32,027 nucleotides of DNA from Candidatus Parabeggiatoa sp. nov. 2. Its GTDB lineage: Bacteria > Pseudomonadota > Gammaproteobacteria > Beggiatoales > Beggiatoaceae. Each line of letters begins with the position of its first letter. Position 1 is the first letter of the stretch. Below are positions 24,250 through 31,129 of this stretch, piece after piece. The notes beneath the pieces are model-generated. The model ran no database searches. It saw nothing but the letters and a program-made list of their open reading frames with translations, and was not told where the DNA came from. The position numbers were made by a program, and so were the translations under genes. The stretch is taken from contig NBMI01000122.1 in assembly GCA_002085445.1 (NCBI GenBank), positions 1-32,027 of the forward strand, given 5' to 3'.

Positions 24250-25134
24250 ATGCGTATTAATGTCTGGTTTTGTTTACTTATACTTTTCGGTTTTGAGCCG
24301 GCGCTTGTCCAAGCGGATGCGCCGTTGAAACACAGCAAAGAATATCAGATTGTCCTCAAAAACGAGTATTTTCTGTCAAGGACTGAGGGTGTTAGGCGTG
24401 TCATCGACCTGTTACAGGCCCTTGAGGATAATCCTGAATTTGACTTCAAATACAAAACTGGTCCAAACAAAATTCGGCAGCGGTACACAAAAAGATATGA
24501 CACGCTCAATGGCCGTTTGCAGACGCTCAACCTCAAACTGATGGTGGAACAGAGTACCGTGGCGGGCCAACTCCAATCCAAATTAAAAGTCAAATATAAC
24601 TGCATGGACGTGGATGTTTGCTATAATCCTAAACACATCACATCAGCTTTCCCATATCCCGCCCTTTGGTATGAATCGGTGGGCAAAATGAAATTGGAGG
24701 CGGATGTTCATCAAAATTATACCAAATACGCTTTATCAAGTGCCATCAAGGTGGCCGGTGCGGTGAATTTTGCCACCGTGGGGGAGGCAAAGCGTTATTT
24801 CAAAGGGCTGGATCATGTTAAGGGCATTTCAAATACCGAAGCCTTGGTTGTGGTGTACGAGCATTACGAATGGGTATTCGATGATATCAATTTAAAAGTG
24901 AATGGTGATCGTGTGCGCGGGGAAGTGGTTGTCAGATATGCAAAAACAGATTCCGCAACCCCAACCAAAGTTGAGTTGTCACTGAAAATAAAGAAACCGA
25001 AAAAAGGTTGGCATTATGAAACCTTGGTGGAATTGGGGCAAGTATATTATGAACTATTGCAAAGTGACATGAATCTTTTCAAAGGGCGTATGGAACCTTG
25101 TAAAAATTTTTACCGGCCAGCCGATTCAGATTGA
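24250..25134 (+). CDS. exported protein, possibly CYTH-like (paralog 1)
   Basis: A 294-residue protein with a signal peptide (MRINVWFCLLILFGFEPALV, cleavage likely after VQA). The mature part has EYQIVLKN near the start, RYDTLNGRLQTLNLKLMVEQ, SKLKVKYN, GKMKLEADVH and a later VELSLKIKKPKKGWH. The order of a strand ending in Lys, a 'YDT....L...L.L.V' segment and alternating charged strands resembles CYTH triphosphate-tunnel proteins. The classic ExExK is not exact, so this is tentative. It has no recognised family name from memory. AGGAAAA lies nine bases upstream of the ATG. It is a clear tandem paralog of the next gene. Confidence 0.7.
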   Translation: MRINVWFCLLILFGFEPALVQADAPLKHSKEYQIVLKNEYFLSRTEGVRRVIDLLQALEDNPEFDFKYKTGPNKIRQRYTKRYDTLNGRLQTLNLKLMVEQSTVAGQLQSKLKVKYNCMDVDVCYNPKHITSAFPYPALWYESVGKMKLEADVHQNYTKYALSSAIKVAGAVNFATVGEAKRYFKGLDHVKGISNTEALVVVYEHYEWVFDDINLKVNGDRVRGEVVVRYAKTDSATPTKVELSLKIKKPKKGWHYETLVELGQVYYELLQSDMNLFKGRMEPCKNFYRPADSD

Positions 25135-25249
25135 AAGCCCTGTTTGTCGTTTTGTTTGTAGTAGGCGATTTATCGCCTCACCTTGGACAACTTTATTTTA
25201 TTATCAAAAGGTTACCAAGGGTGTGCAGAAAGTCGGATAAAAAACACGA

Positions 25250-25364
25250 TACGGAACGTACTTCAAATCCGTGAAAATGACAACCGGAACTTTTCATCAA
25301 ATTAATAGCAAAATTATCGATTTATCATTATTTTCATTTTTCATTTTTCATTTTTCATTAGTAT
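25250..25364. repeat. CGGAACG...CATTAGTAT composite repeat between paralogs
   Basis: CGGAACGTACTTCAAATCCG, AATTATCGATTTATC and three TTTTCAT heptamers ending ATTAGTATA fill the gap between the paralogs. This is the same family as 14340-14456, 20985-21075 and 30803-30915. A REP-like GTAGTAGGCGATTTATCGCC lies just before it at 25159-25178. Confidence 0.8.
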
Positions 25365-25388
25365 ATGGAGACTGCCGGAAAACACACC

Positions 25389-26273
25389 ATGCGTATTAAT
25401 ATCTTGTTTTGTTTACTTTTACTTCTGGGTTGTGAGCCGGCACTTGCCCAAACGGAGGTACCGTTGACACACAGCAAGGAATTTCAGATTGTCCTAAAAA
25501 ACGATGACTTTTTGTCGCGGACTAAGGGTAAACAACGTGTCATCGACATGTTACAGGCAATTGAGGACACTGAAGAAAATGACTTCAAATACAAAGCCGG
25601 TTCAGGCAACGTGTGGGATCGGCATGTAAAGAGATACGACACCAACGAGGGTCGTTTAAAGGCGAGCAACCTCCTACTAAAGGTGGAGCAGAATACCGTG
25701 GCAGGTGACATCCGTTCAAAATTAAAACTAAAATATAACTGCATGGATGCGGATGTTTGCTATGATACTCAACAACAGATAACTGACGCTTTTCCGTACC
25801 CCGCCCGTCATTATCAATCGGTGGGCAAAATAAAATTAGAGGCGGATATTCATCAAAATTACACCAAATATGCCTTATCAAGCGCCATCAAGGTGGCCGG
25901 TGCCGTGGATTTTGCCACCGTGGGTGAGGCAACGCGTTATTTCAAAGGGCTGGCTCATGTTAAAGGCATTTCAAACAGTGATGCTTTGATTGTGGTGGAC
26001 GATTATTATGAATGGATGTTCGATGACATCAAATTAAAAGTGAATGGTGATCGGGTACGCGGCGCACTGGTTGTTAGATATGCAAAAACAGATTTAACAA
26101 CCCCAATCAGAGTGGAGTTTTCACTGAAAATAAAAAAACCAAAGGGCGGTTGGCATTATGATACCTTAGTGGAATTGGGGCAAGTGTATTATGAATTGTT
26201 ACAAAGTGACATGAATTTATTCAAAGGGCGTATAAAACCAGGTAAATTTTACCGGCCCGCTGATTATGATTGA
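25389..26273 (+). CDS. exported protein, possibly CYTH-like (paralog 2)
   Basis: A 294-residue protein that aligns along its whole length with the preceding gene, with the same blocks (RYDTNEGRLKASNLLLKVEQ, LKYNCMD.DVCY, VKLNGDRVRG-type strand). I start at the ATG at 25389 (MRINILF) because GGAAAA precedes it as in the first paralog; an ATG-like start at 25365 lies in the repeat. The signal peptide here contains LLLLLGC, a possible lipobox, while paralog 1 has Phe at that position. One copy may thus be lipid-anchored and the other soluble or periplasmic. The two conserved Cys in NCMDxDVCY could form a disulfide. Confidence 0.7.
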   Translation: MRINILFCLLLLLGCEPALAQTEVPLTHSKEFQIVLKNDDFLSRTKGKQRVIDMLQAIEDTEENDFKYKAGSGNVWDRHVKRYDTNEGRLKASNLLLKVEQNTVAGDIRSKLKLKYNCMDADVCYDTQQQITDAFPYPARHYQSVGKIKLEADIHQNYTKYALSSAIKVAGAVDFATVGEATRYFKGLAHVKGISNSDALIVVDDYYEWMFDDIKLKVNGDRVRGALVVRYAKTDLTTPIRVEFSLKIKKPKGGWHYDTLVELGQVYYELLQSDMNLFKGRIKPGKFYRPADYD

Positions 26274-26320
26274 AATTTTCACCTTCACCCTGGGTGGTGC
26301 TTGACTCAAATTCACAATGA

Positions 26321-26351
26321 GAAATCCGATTTTTTTGAAAAATCGGATTTC
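26321..26351. repeat. GAAATCCGATTTTT hairpin
   Basis: GAAATCCGATTTTT and AAAAATCGGATTTC pair perfectly across a three-base loop, 48 bases after paralog 2. A related half-copy is at 26405-26440. It may act as a bidirectional terminator but belongs to the dispersed family seen at 9010-9175 and 30463. Confidence 0.75.
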
Positions 26352-26484
26352 TTAATCGGTTCAAATCCTATTTTTTGGACTCGACTCGGAGATCGATATC
26401 GGCCCTAGAAATCCGATTTTTTGGAAAAATCGGAGATCGATAATAATTACAAACTATAGCATTGAGCAATCGGGTAGGAACACA

Positions 26485-27258
26485 ATGAAACAACGCATTT
26501 TTGTTGCCATCATTTTGATGGGAATCTGTTTGTATTTTGCGGCACCGGCAATCGGAGCAGATATGCTATTACTAGGGGAACAATCCCAAGAACTCGCTGG
26601 CGATGGCTGGAGTGGTTTATTAAAACTTGAACTCTTGGGTAACTTTCTCTTTGCGCTCAGTTTCGCTACGGCTCTAGGTGCCGTCATTGCCTATCATCCT
26701 CAAAGCTATGCCAAGAAGGAAACACTTGAAGAAGTGGAATCCCCGAAGACATTTCTCATATACTCAGTCATAGGCGCAGTGATAGGGGCAATGGTGGTGA
26801 AATATGGTTCGGTTATCGGATTTATTGTCTTTGGTCTCGGCGGACTTTTGCGTTTTCGTACTAATTTGGGAAGTTCTAAGCAAACGGGACAGTTGATTCT
26901 CGTGACGCTCGTTGGGCTTTGCTGTGGTTTAAATCTTCCCCATGTGGCACTCCTTTCAACGGCTTTCGCATACCTACTCATCTACCTTTTAGAGAAACAG
27001 GATACCTACAAGATTGTGATTAAAAACCTGAAGCTGGAAGATAGGCAGGTTTGTGTGCAAGAAGCGGCTGATTTATATCGGGAAATCCTTGAGAAACAAG
27101 GTTGCGATATTTTGAGTGAAAGGAAGAATTTTGTCAAGTTTCAAGTGGCATTTGTTTTTCGCGCTCCCCACAGCGTTGGGCGCGATGACTTGGAGTACTT
27201 GTTTATGGATAAGATTCCCGAAGCCGTTATGGGTTCAGTAGACTGGCAGACAAGTTGA
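26485..27258 (+). CDS. membrane protein, DUF4956/MgtC-like
   Basis: A 257-residue protein. An N-terminal hydrophobic segment (IFVAIILMGICLYFAAPAI) may be a signal peptide or first helix. About four more helices follow to residue 170, then a soluble C-terminal domain (YKIVIKNLKLEDRQVCVQEA...). The segment GLGGLLRFRTNLGSSKQTGQ and the following GLCCGLN helix resemble DUF4956 membrane proteins; MgtC/SapB proteins look similar there. DUF4956 genes often sit next to CYTH/VTC-type polyphosphate polymerase genes, which would fit the two upstream paralogs. AGGAA precedes the ATG by six bases. Function is not established. Confidence 0.6.
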   Translation: MKQRIFVAIILMGICLYFAAPAIGADMLLLGEQSQELAGDGWSGLLKLELLGNFLFALSFATALGAVIAYHPQSYAKKETLEEVESPKTFLIYSVIGAVIGAMVVKYGSVIGFIVFGLGGLLRFRTNLGSSKQTGQLILVTLVGLCCGLNLPHVALLSTAFAYLLIYLLEKQDTYKIVIKNLKLEDRQVCVQEAADLYREILEKQGCDILSERKNFVKFQVAFVFRAPHSVGRDDLEYLFMDKIPEAVMGSVDWQTS

Positions 27259-27478
27259 CTTGCTCCAAGGCTACTCTATGCACATAAATAGTATTATTAT
27301 TAGTAAGAGTCAAAATGCCCCACGATTTTATTGGATGAAAGAACAATTGGGATTCGTTTTCCCTTCAAATTCGCTAAAAAAATTTTACGTTGAAATCAAT
27401 AAAATAAAAGATGTGTGCCTAGAGTAGGCTCCAAGGAAGGGAAAAGCCTTGCCCCTTGCCCTGTTTCCCTAATCTTAC
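27259..27478. other. intergenic region
   Basis: No credible gene or strong repeat is visible here, apart from AGGAAGGGAAAAGCC near 27433. With the following MITE it makes a 400-bp gene-free gap. Confidence 0.4.
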
Positions 27479-27633
27479 CTTTACCCACAAGTGTCCAAAA
27501 TTAATCATTAATCATTAATCATTAATCATTAATCATTAATTATTATATTAAAACAATCACTTAACTAAAAAGTGAGTCGTTCATTAACCACTCACTGACT
27601 TATTTTCAATAACATACCTACTTGTGGGTAAAG
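27479..27633. mobile_element. MITE-like element, 14-bp terminal inverted repeats (copy B)
   Basis: It has the same CTTTACCCACAAGT/ACTTGTGGGTAAAG ends and the same CTTAC and ATTAGTT flanks as the copy at 18529-18628. It is 155 bp because of additional TTAATCA heptamers and an extra segment with AATCACTTAACTAAAAAGTG. It lies 25 bp upstream of the sirtuin start. Confidence 0.78.
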
Positions 27634-27658
27634 ATTAGTTCCCCTGGTAGATTGGATA

Positions 27659-28407
27659 ATGATGAGCAATGAAATTGAAAAAGCCGCCGAATTACTAAAG
27701 CAATCAAAATATGCGATAGTTCTCACCGGCGCTGGTATTTCCGTTGAAAGCGGCATACCGCCCTTTCGAGGTGAAGGCGGACTTTGGAATCAATACGATC
27801 CTATCGTTTTGGATTTTAAGTATTTTTTGACACATCCAGACATTTCATGGGCTGTTCTAAAAAAATATTTTATGAGCCTTATGGGCAAGCTAAACCTAAC
27901 GAAGCGCATTATGCGATTGCCAGATTAGAAAAACAGAACATTATCAAAACAGTTATCACACAAAACATCGACAGTTTGCATCAAAAAGCCGGCAGCCAAA
28001 ATGTCTATGAATTTCATGGCACGTTGCAAACACTGCTGTGTTTGAATTGTGGCACTGAATATTTGCTCCAAGAAGTCAATCTCAACGAAACCATCCCTCG
28101 CTGCAAACAAGATAACGGCCTTTTGAAACCGAATGTCGTTTTATTTGGTGAAGCTATCCCTCATCTGATAACTGTTCAATCTTTTAGCGAAGCCATGAAA
28201 GCAGATGTGGTGTTAGTCATAGGCACCAGTGGTGAAGTCATGCCAGCGTGCGCGATTCCTTATCAAGCCAAAGAAAACGGCGCAAAATTGATTGAAATCA
28301 ATCCCAATAAGTCAAATTACACAGATGATAATATCACGGATGTGTTTTTAAACGGAAAGGCAACGGAAATGATGAAGGCATTGGCGCGTTATCTCGTGAG
28401 TTTGTAA
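27659..28407 (+). pseudogene. Sir2-family NAD-dependent deacylase, frameshifted at A7
   Basis: Frame 1 gives a sirtuin N-terminus with GAGISVESGIPPFRGEGGLW. Frame 2, from about 27866, continues FYEPYGQAKPNEAHYAIARL, TQNIDSLHQKAG (NAD site), FHG (catalytic His) and VLVIGTSGEVMPA. Adding one A to the A7 run at 27859-27865 joins them as VLKKIFYEP and gives 249 residues, a normal size. Zinc ligands are CLNC and RCKQD; the usual fourth Cys is Asp. The lesion may be a true mutation, a homopolymer read error, or a site where polymerase slippage restores some product. Confidence 0.85.
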
Positions 28408-28653
28408 ATTATTAATGTATAAGCACTATTAGCAGAATTTATCCTTTTTTAAAATCATTATATGAAAGTCTATTGAGATTTTTATTATAATAAAGTTTAT
28501 GTACATGCCACTATTTGAAATGACACACGTTTTAATTGTTAAGTACTGAACAATAAATTTTCGGGTTTAATAGCCTTAGAATAAATTCTATAGATGTTTA
28601 GAAAAATAATTTCAAAAAAGCCAATAGTGAATAGCGCCAACCCCGAAGGGGTT
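28408..28653. other. AT-rich intergenic region after the sirtuin
   Basis: No credible gene. It has AT-rich sequence with a CAACCCCGAAGGGGTT palindrome at 28638-28653 adjoining the long hairpin that follows. Confidence 0.5.
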
Positions 28654-28692
28654 TTCAGGCAAAAGTTTCGCTCCGCGAAACTTTTGCCTGAA
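28654..28692. repeat. perfect 18-bp stem hairpin
   Basis: TTCAGGCAAAAGTTTCGC and GCGAAACTTTTGCCTGAA are exact reverse complements separated by TCC. It is the most stable hairpin in the window by stem length. There is no T run on either side, so a simple terminator role is unlikely. Confidence 0.85.
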
Positions 28693-28813
28693 TATGAAAT
28701 TTTTCTCTCTTTGGCAAAACCTAGGGCTATTCACGAAAGAAAATAATTATCTGAATATCTATAAGGCTAAAAGCATTAGTCGGTATCAGCCGACTAACCC
28801 CGGTTACATTTTC

Positions 28814-29037
28814 AGTCGGCTTTAGCTCAATACCCGTGAATGAAAATAAAGCTTAATTAAATCATAGTGTTATTATTTTCGATATTTGACAGTCGCAATG
28901 AACGGTTAATTGAACGTTTTCTTTCTATTGACTGTTCGCAATATCCTATTTCTTAAAGAAATCGGATATTGTTACTAACTCAGTGATTTTAAATAAAATA
29001 TTATTTCGTTCACGGGTATTGGGCTTTAGCTGACTTC
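28814..29037. mobile_element. MITE-like element with about 37-bp imperfect inverted ends
   Basis: AGTCGGCTTTAGCTCAATAC and CCGTGAATGAAAATAA at the left match, inverted, TTATTTCGTTCACGGGTATT and GGGCTTTAGCTGACTT at the right. The inside is about 150 bp, AT-rich and non-coding, with a CAATATCC...GGATATTG hairpin (28949-28976). Confidence 0.6.
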
Positions 29038-29041
29038 GGTT

Positions 29042-29170
29042 TAAATTGAGTCAAAAGCTAAAGCTTTGGATTCCAAGTACGTCGTTTTTATTGAGTCTAA
29101 AGCTAAAGCTTTGGACTCCAAGTAAGTACGTCTCAAAAATTGAGTCTAAAGCTAAAGTTTTGGATTCCAA
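29042..29170 (-). repeat. three tandem CTAAAGC hairpin repeats before the porin
   Basis: About 50-bp units with TTGAGTC.AAAGCTAAAGCT, TTGGA.TCCAAGTA and CGTC. The hairpin AAAGCTAAAGCTTT followed by GGACTCC belongs to the REP-like family with GGAG flank on the minus strand. The block ends about 60 bases before the porin start. Confidence 0.8.
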
Positions 29171-29229
29171 GTACGTCATTTATGATTCGGTACTTAACCA
29201 TACCAACCACAACAACTGGAAATTTTAAG

Positions 29230-30402
29230 ATGAAATTTAATCACAAATTTCAACTGTCTTGTGTCGCTGTCGCTTGCTTGAGTACACTTTCTCCGTCTTC
29301 GGTTGCAGACGAAGCCAGAACAACCTCTGGGGATGGAATCGAATTGAAACAAGGAGATGCCATATTCAAAATTACCGGCAGAATCCTCTTTGATTATGAC
29401 TACTTTGATGGTGTCCATAACAACGGTAAATCCGGGCGTGGTACGGAACTTCGTCGTGGTCGCGTCCACCTCAAAGGCACCTTTAAAAAATGGGAAGGCA
29501 AAATCCAAGTGGAGCTGAATGATCAAACAGAAAGAGCGCAATTTAAAGACGCTTATATCAGATATAAAGGCTGGGATAATGTTTCTTTGACGCTTGGTAA
29601 AGCTAAAGAGCCTTTTAGTTTGGAAGTGTCAGAGAGTTCAAAATACCTCGCCACCATTGAACGTGCCATGGCTTCTGAAGCGTTTGGCCCCTCTCGCAGC
29701 TATGGTTTGGGGCTTTTTGCTCAACGCGGCAATGCCACCTTTGCCGGTGGTATTTACGCTGAAGGGCAAAACGAAGAAGACAATCAGGAAACTTATGCCT
29801 GGACAGGCCGTGTCACATACGCACCTCTCTTAACGAAGGATGCCATCATACACTTAGGTTTAGCCGGCTCATTCCGTGACATGGATGGTAGTGACTATCA
29901 AATCAAAGAACGTGCCGAAGTTCACAAAGCTAACAAAATTGTCGAAAGCGGCACAACGGTCGCTGACAACGTGTTCCTTTTGGGGCTTGAAGCGGCTGCC
30001 GTTTTTGGGCCTTTCTCACTTCGGACTGAATATATGAGGGCTGACGTTGAAGCCCAATCGGAATCTGGTGACAAGTCAGCCGATTATGATGGTTACTATG
30101 TAGAAGCCAGCTATTTCTTAACCGGCGATTCTCGTAAATACAAAGGAGGTCGCTTCAGAAAGTTAAAGCCTCCCAAGGCTAATGGTGCTTGGCAAGTGCT
30201 GGCCCGCTTTAGTAACCTAGATGCCCATGACAATAACGAAGGTGTTGAAGCTGACAATATCACTTTAGGTATCAACTATTACGCAAGCCAAAATATCCGC
30301 ATTTCGGCTAACTATCTTATGACGGATATAGAAGGTTCGGATGTCAATCCAAACGAAAACGACGGTGAAACACTGTCATTTCGCTTCCAATACCTCTTTT
30401 AA
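29230..30402 (+). CDS. phosphate-selective porin O/P family outer-membrane protein
   Basis: A 390-residue protein. The ATG at 29230 is chosen because it begins a typical signal peptide (MKFNHKFQLSCVAVACLSTL, cleavage after SSVA). Codons upstream to 29140 come from the tandem repeat. The mature chain alternates beta strands and ends in FRFQYLF, with the terminal aromatic needed for outer-membrane insertion. The segments GRVHLKGTFKKWEGKIQVEL and DAYIRYKGWDNVSLTLGKAK and then EPFSLE are characteristic of OprP/OprO-like porins, which favour phosphate, polyphosphate or other anions. The substrate is inferred from family only. A hairpin at 30463 follows 60 bases after the stop. Confidence 0.88.
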   Translation: MKFNHKFQLSCVAVACLSTLSPSSVADEARTTSGDGIELKQGDAIFKITGRILFDYDYFDGVHNNGKSGRGTELRRGRVHLKGTFKKWEGKIQVELNDQTERAQFKDAYIRYKGWDNVSLTLGKAKEPFSLEVSESSKYLATIERAMASEAFGPSRSYGLGLFAQRGNATFAGGIYAEGQNEEDNQETYAWTGRVTYAPLLTKDAIIHLGLAGSFRDMDGSDYQIKERAEVHKANKIVESGTTVADNVFLLGLEAAAVFGPFSLRTEYMRADVEAQSESGDKSADYDGYYVEASYFLTGDSRKYKGGRFRKLKPPKANGAWQVLARFSNLDAHDNNEGVEADNITLGINYYASQNIRISANYLMTDIEGSDVNPNENDGETLSFRFQYLF

Positions 30403-30462
30403 ATTGCCCCAGGTTACACTAAAGGAAAGCCATATCAAAAAGGCCTCAACCCCGATTCTAAA

Positions 30463-30493
30463 GAAATCCGATTTTTCAAAAAAATCGGATTTC
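30463..30493. repeat. GAAATCCGATTTTT hairpin after the porin
   Basis: GAAATCCGATTTTT and AAAAATCGGATTTC form a 14-bp stem with a three-base loop, 60 bases after the porin stop. It could terminate the porin transcript, but it is a member of the dispersed family. Confidence 0.7.
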
Positions 30494-30513
30494 TCATGGA
30501 TTTCTCATTGTAA

Positions 30514-30693
30514 CTTGATAGACGAGAGGCCAAACAGTTCCTATTTCAATCGGTACGTGAACCACAGCAAGTAGCTTTACACTGGCGTAAAATGCGCCAA
30601 GTCAATGATGATAAATATATTTTCATCTATCACGTTAGTCAAGAATGTTTGGAGAATCAAGATGAGAACAAGCTCAATAAGAGACAGGATTAG
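30514..30693 (+). pseudogene. possible short coding remnant
   Basis: An open frame without a start at its upstream end reads REAKQFLFQSVREPQQVALH then WRKMRQVNDDKYIFIYHVSQ and ECLENQDE before TAG at 30693. The composition looks protein-like, but I recognise no family. An ATG at 30592 would leave only 33 residues. It is probably a fragment of a lost gene. Confidence 0.3.
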
Positions 30694-30802
30694 GAACACA
30701 GCGCGTTGGCAAAAGCCAAGAACGGCTTCCTTTATAAAAGACTGTATTATAGGCAATAAAGCGGCAATGGAATGGCGATGCCATTGAACTCTATTTAGCT
30801 GA

Positions 30803-30915
30803 TAGACGGAACGTCCCTTAAATCCGTTAAAATTTTGACGGAACCGTTGGTTAAATTTACTGTAAAATTAACGACTTATAAAAAATATCGTGTCATTAGG
30901 TTTCATTTTTCATTA
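30803..30915. repeat. CGGAACG...CATTAG composite repeat
   Basis: GACGGAACGTCCCTTAAATC, TACTGTAAAATTAACGACTT and TTTCATTTTTCATTAG match the family at 14340-14456 and 25250-25364. A further TTTCATTTTTCATTAAAAAA piece lies at 31063-31083, followed by ATATGTTGTACTTTCAGTAT. Confidence 0.75.
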
Positions 30916-30940
30916 GTTGCTTATAAATAATTTGGTAGTT

Positions 30941-31041
30941 CTGCAATGTGGGTGATGAATCGTAGGGTGGGCAAGCGGGCAGCACCTCATGACTTTTTTT
31001 ATTTGAGTTTTGCCCACCTTACCAATCACCCATATTTGCAG
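30941..31041. repeat. long interrupted hairpin with GGGTGGGCAA/TTGCCCACC arms
   Basis: CTGCAA, GGGTGAT and TAGGGTGGGCAA on the left pair in order with TTGCCCACCTTA, ATCACCC and TTTGCAG on the right around a 50-base centre. The ordered nested pairing suggests a MITE or structured element. No gene is visible. Confidence 0.7.
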
Positions 31042-31129
31042 GACTCCCAATAAATTTTGCCGGTTTCATTTTTCATTAAAAAATCCGTTTATTCCCAAAA
31101 TATGTTGTACTTTCAGTATAAGACACTTA

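Noticed and set aside
29046..29228. 60-codon frame with repeated SKAKVLDSKYV-like units before the porin
   Set aside because: It is a translation of the non-coding tandem hairpin repeat; the porin signal peptide begins only at 29230.
30605..30787. 60-codon plus frame after the porin
   Set aside because: Composition is not protein-like. The neighbouring frame ending at 30693 looks more like a genuine remnant and was listed instead.
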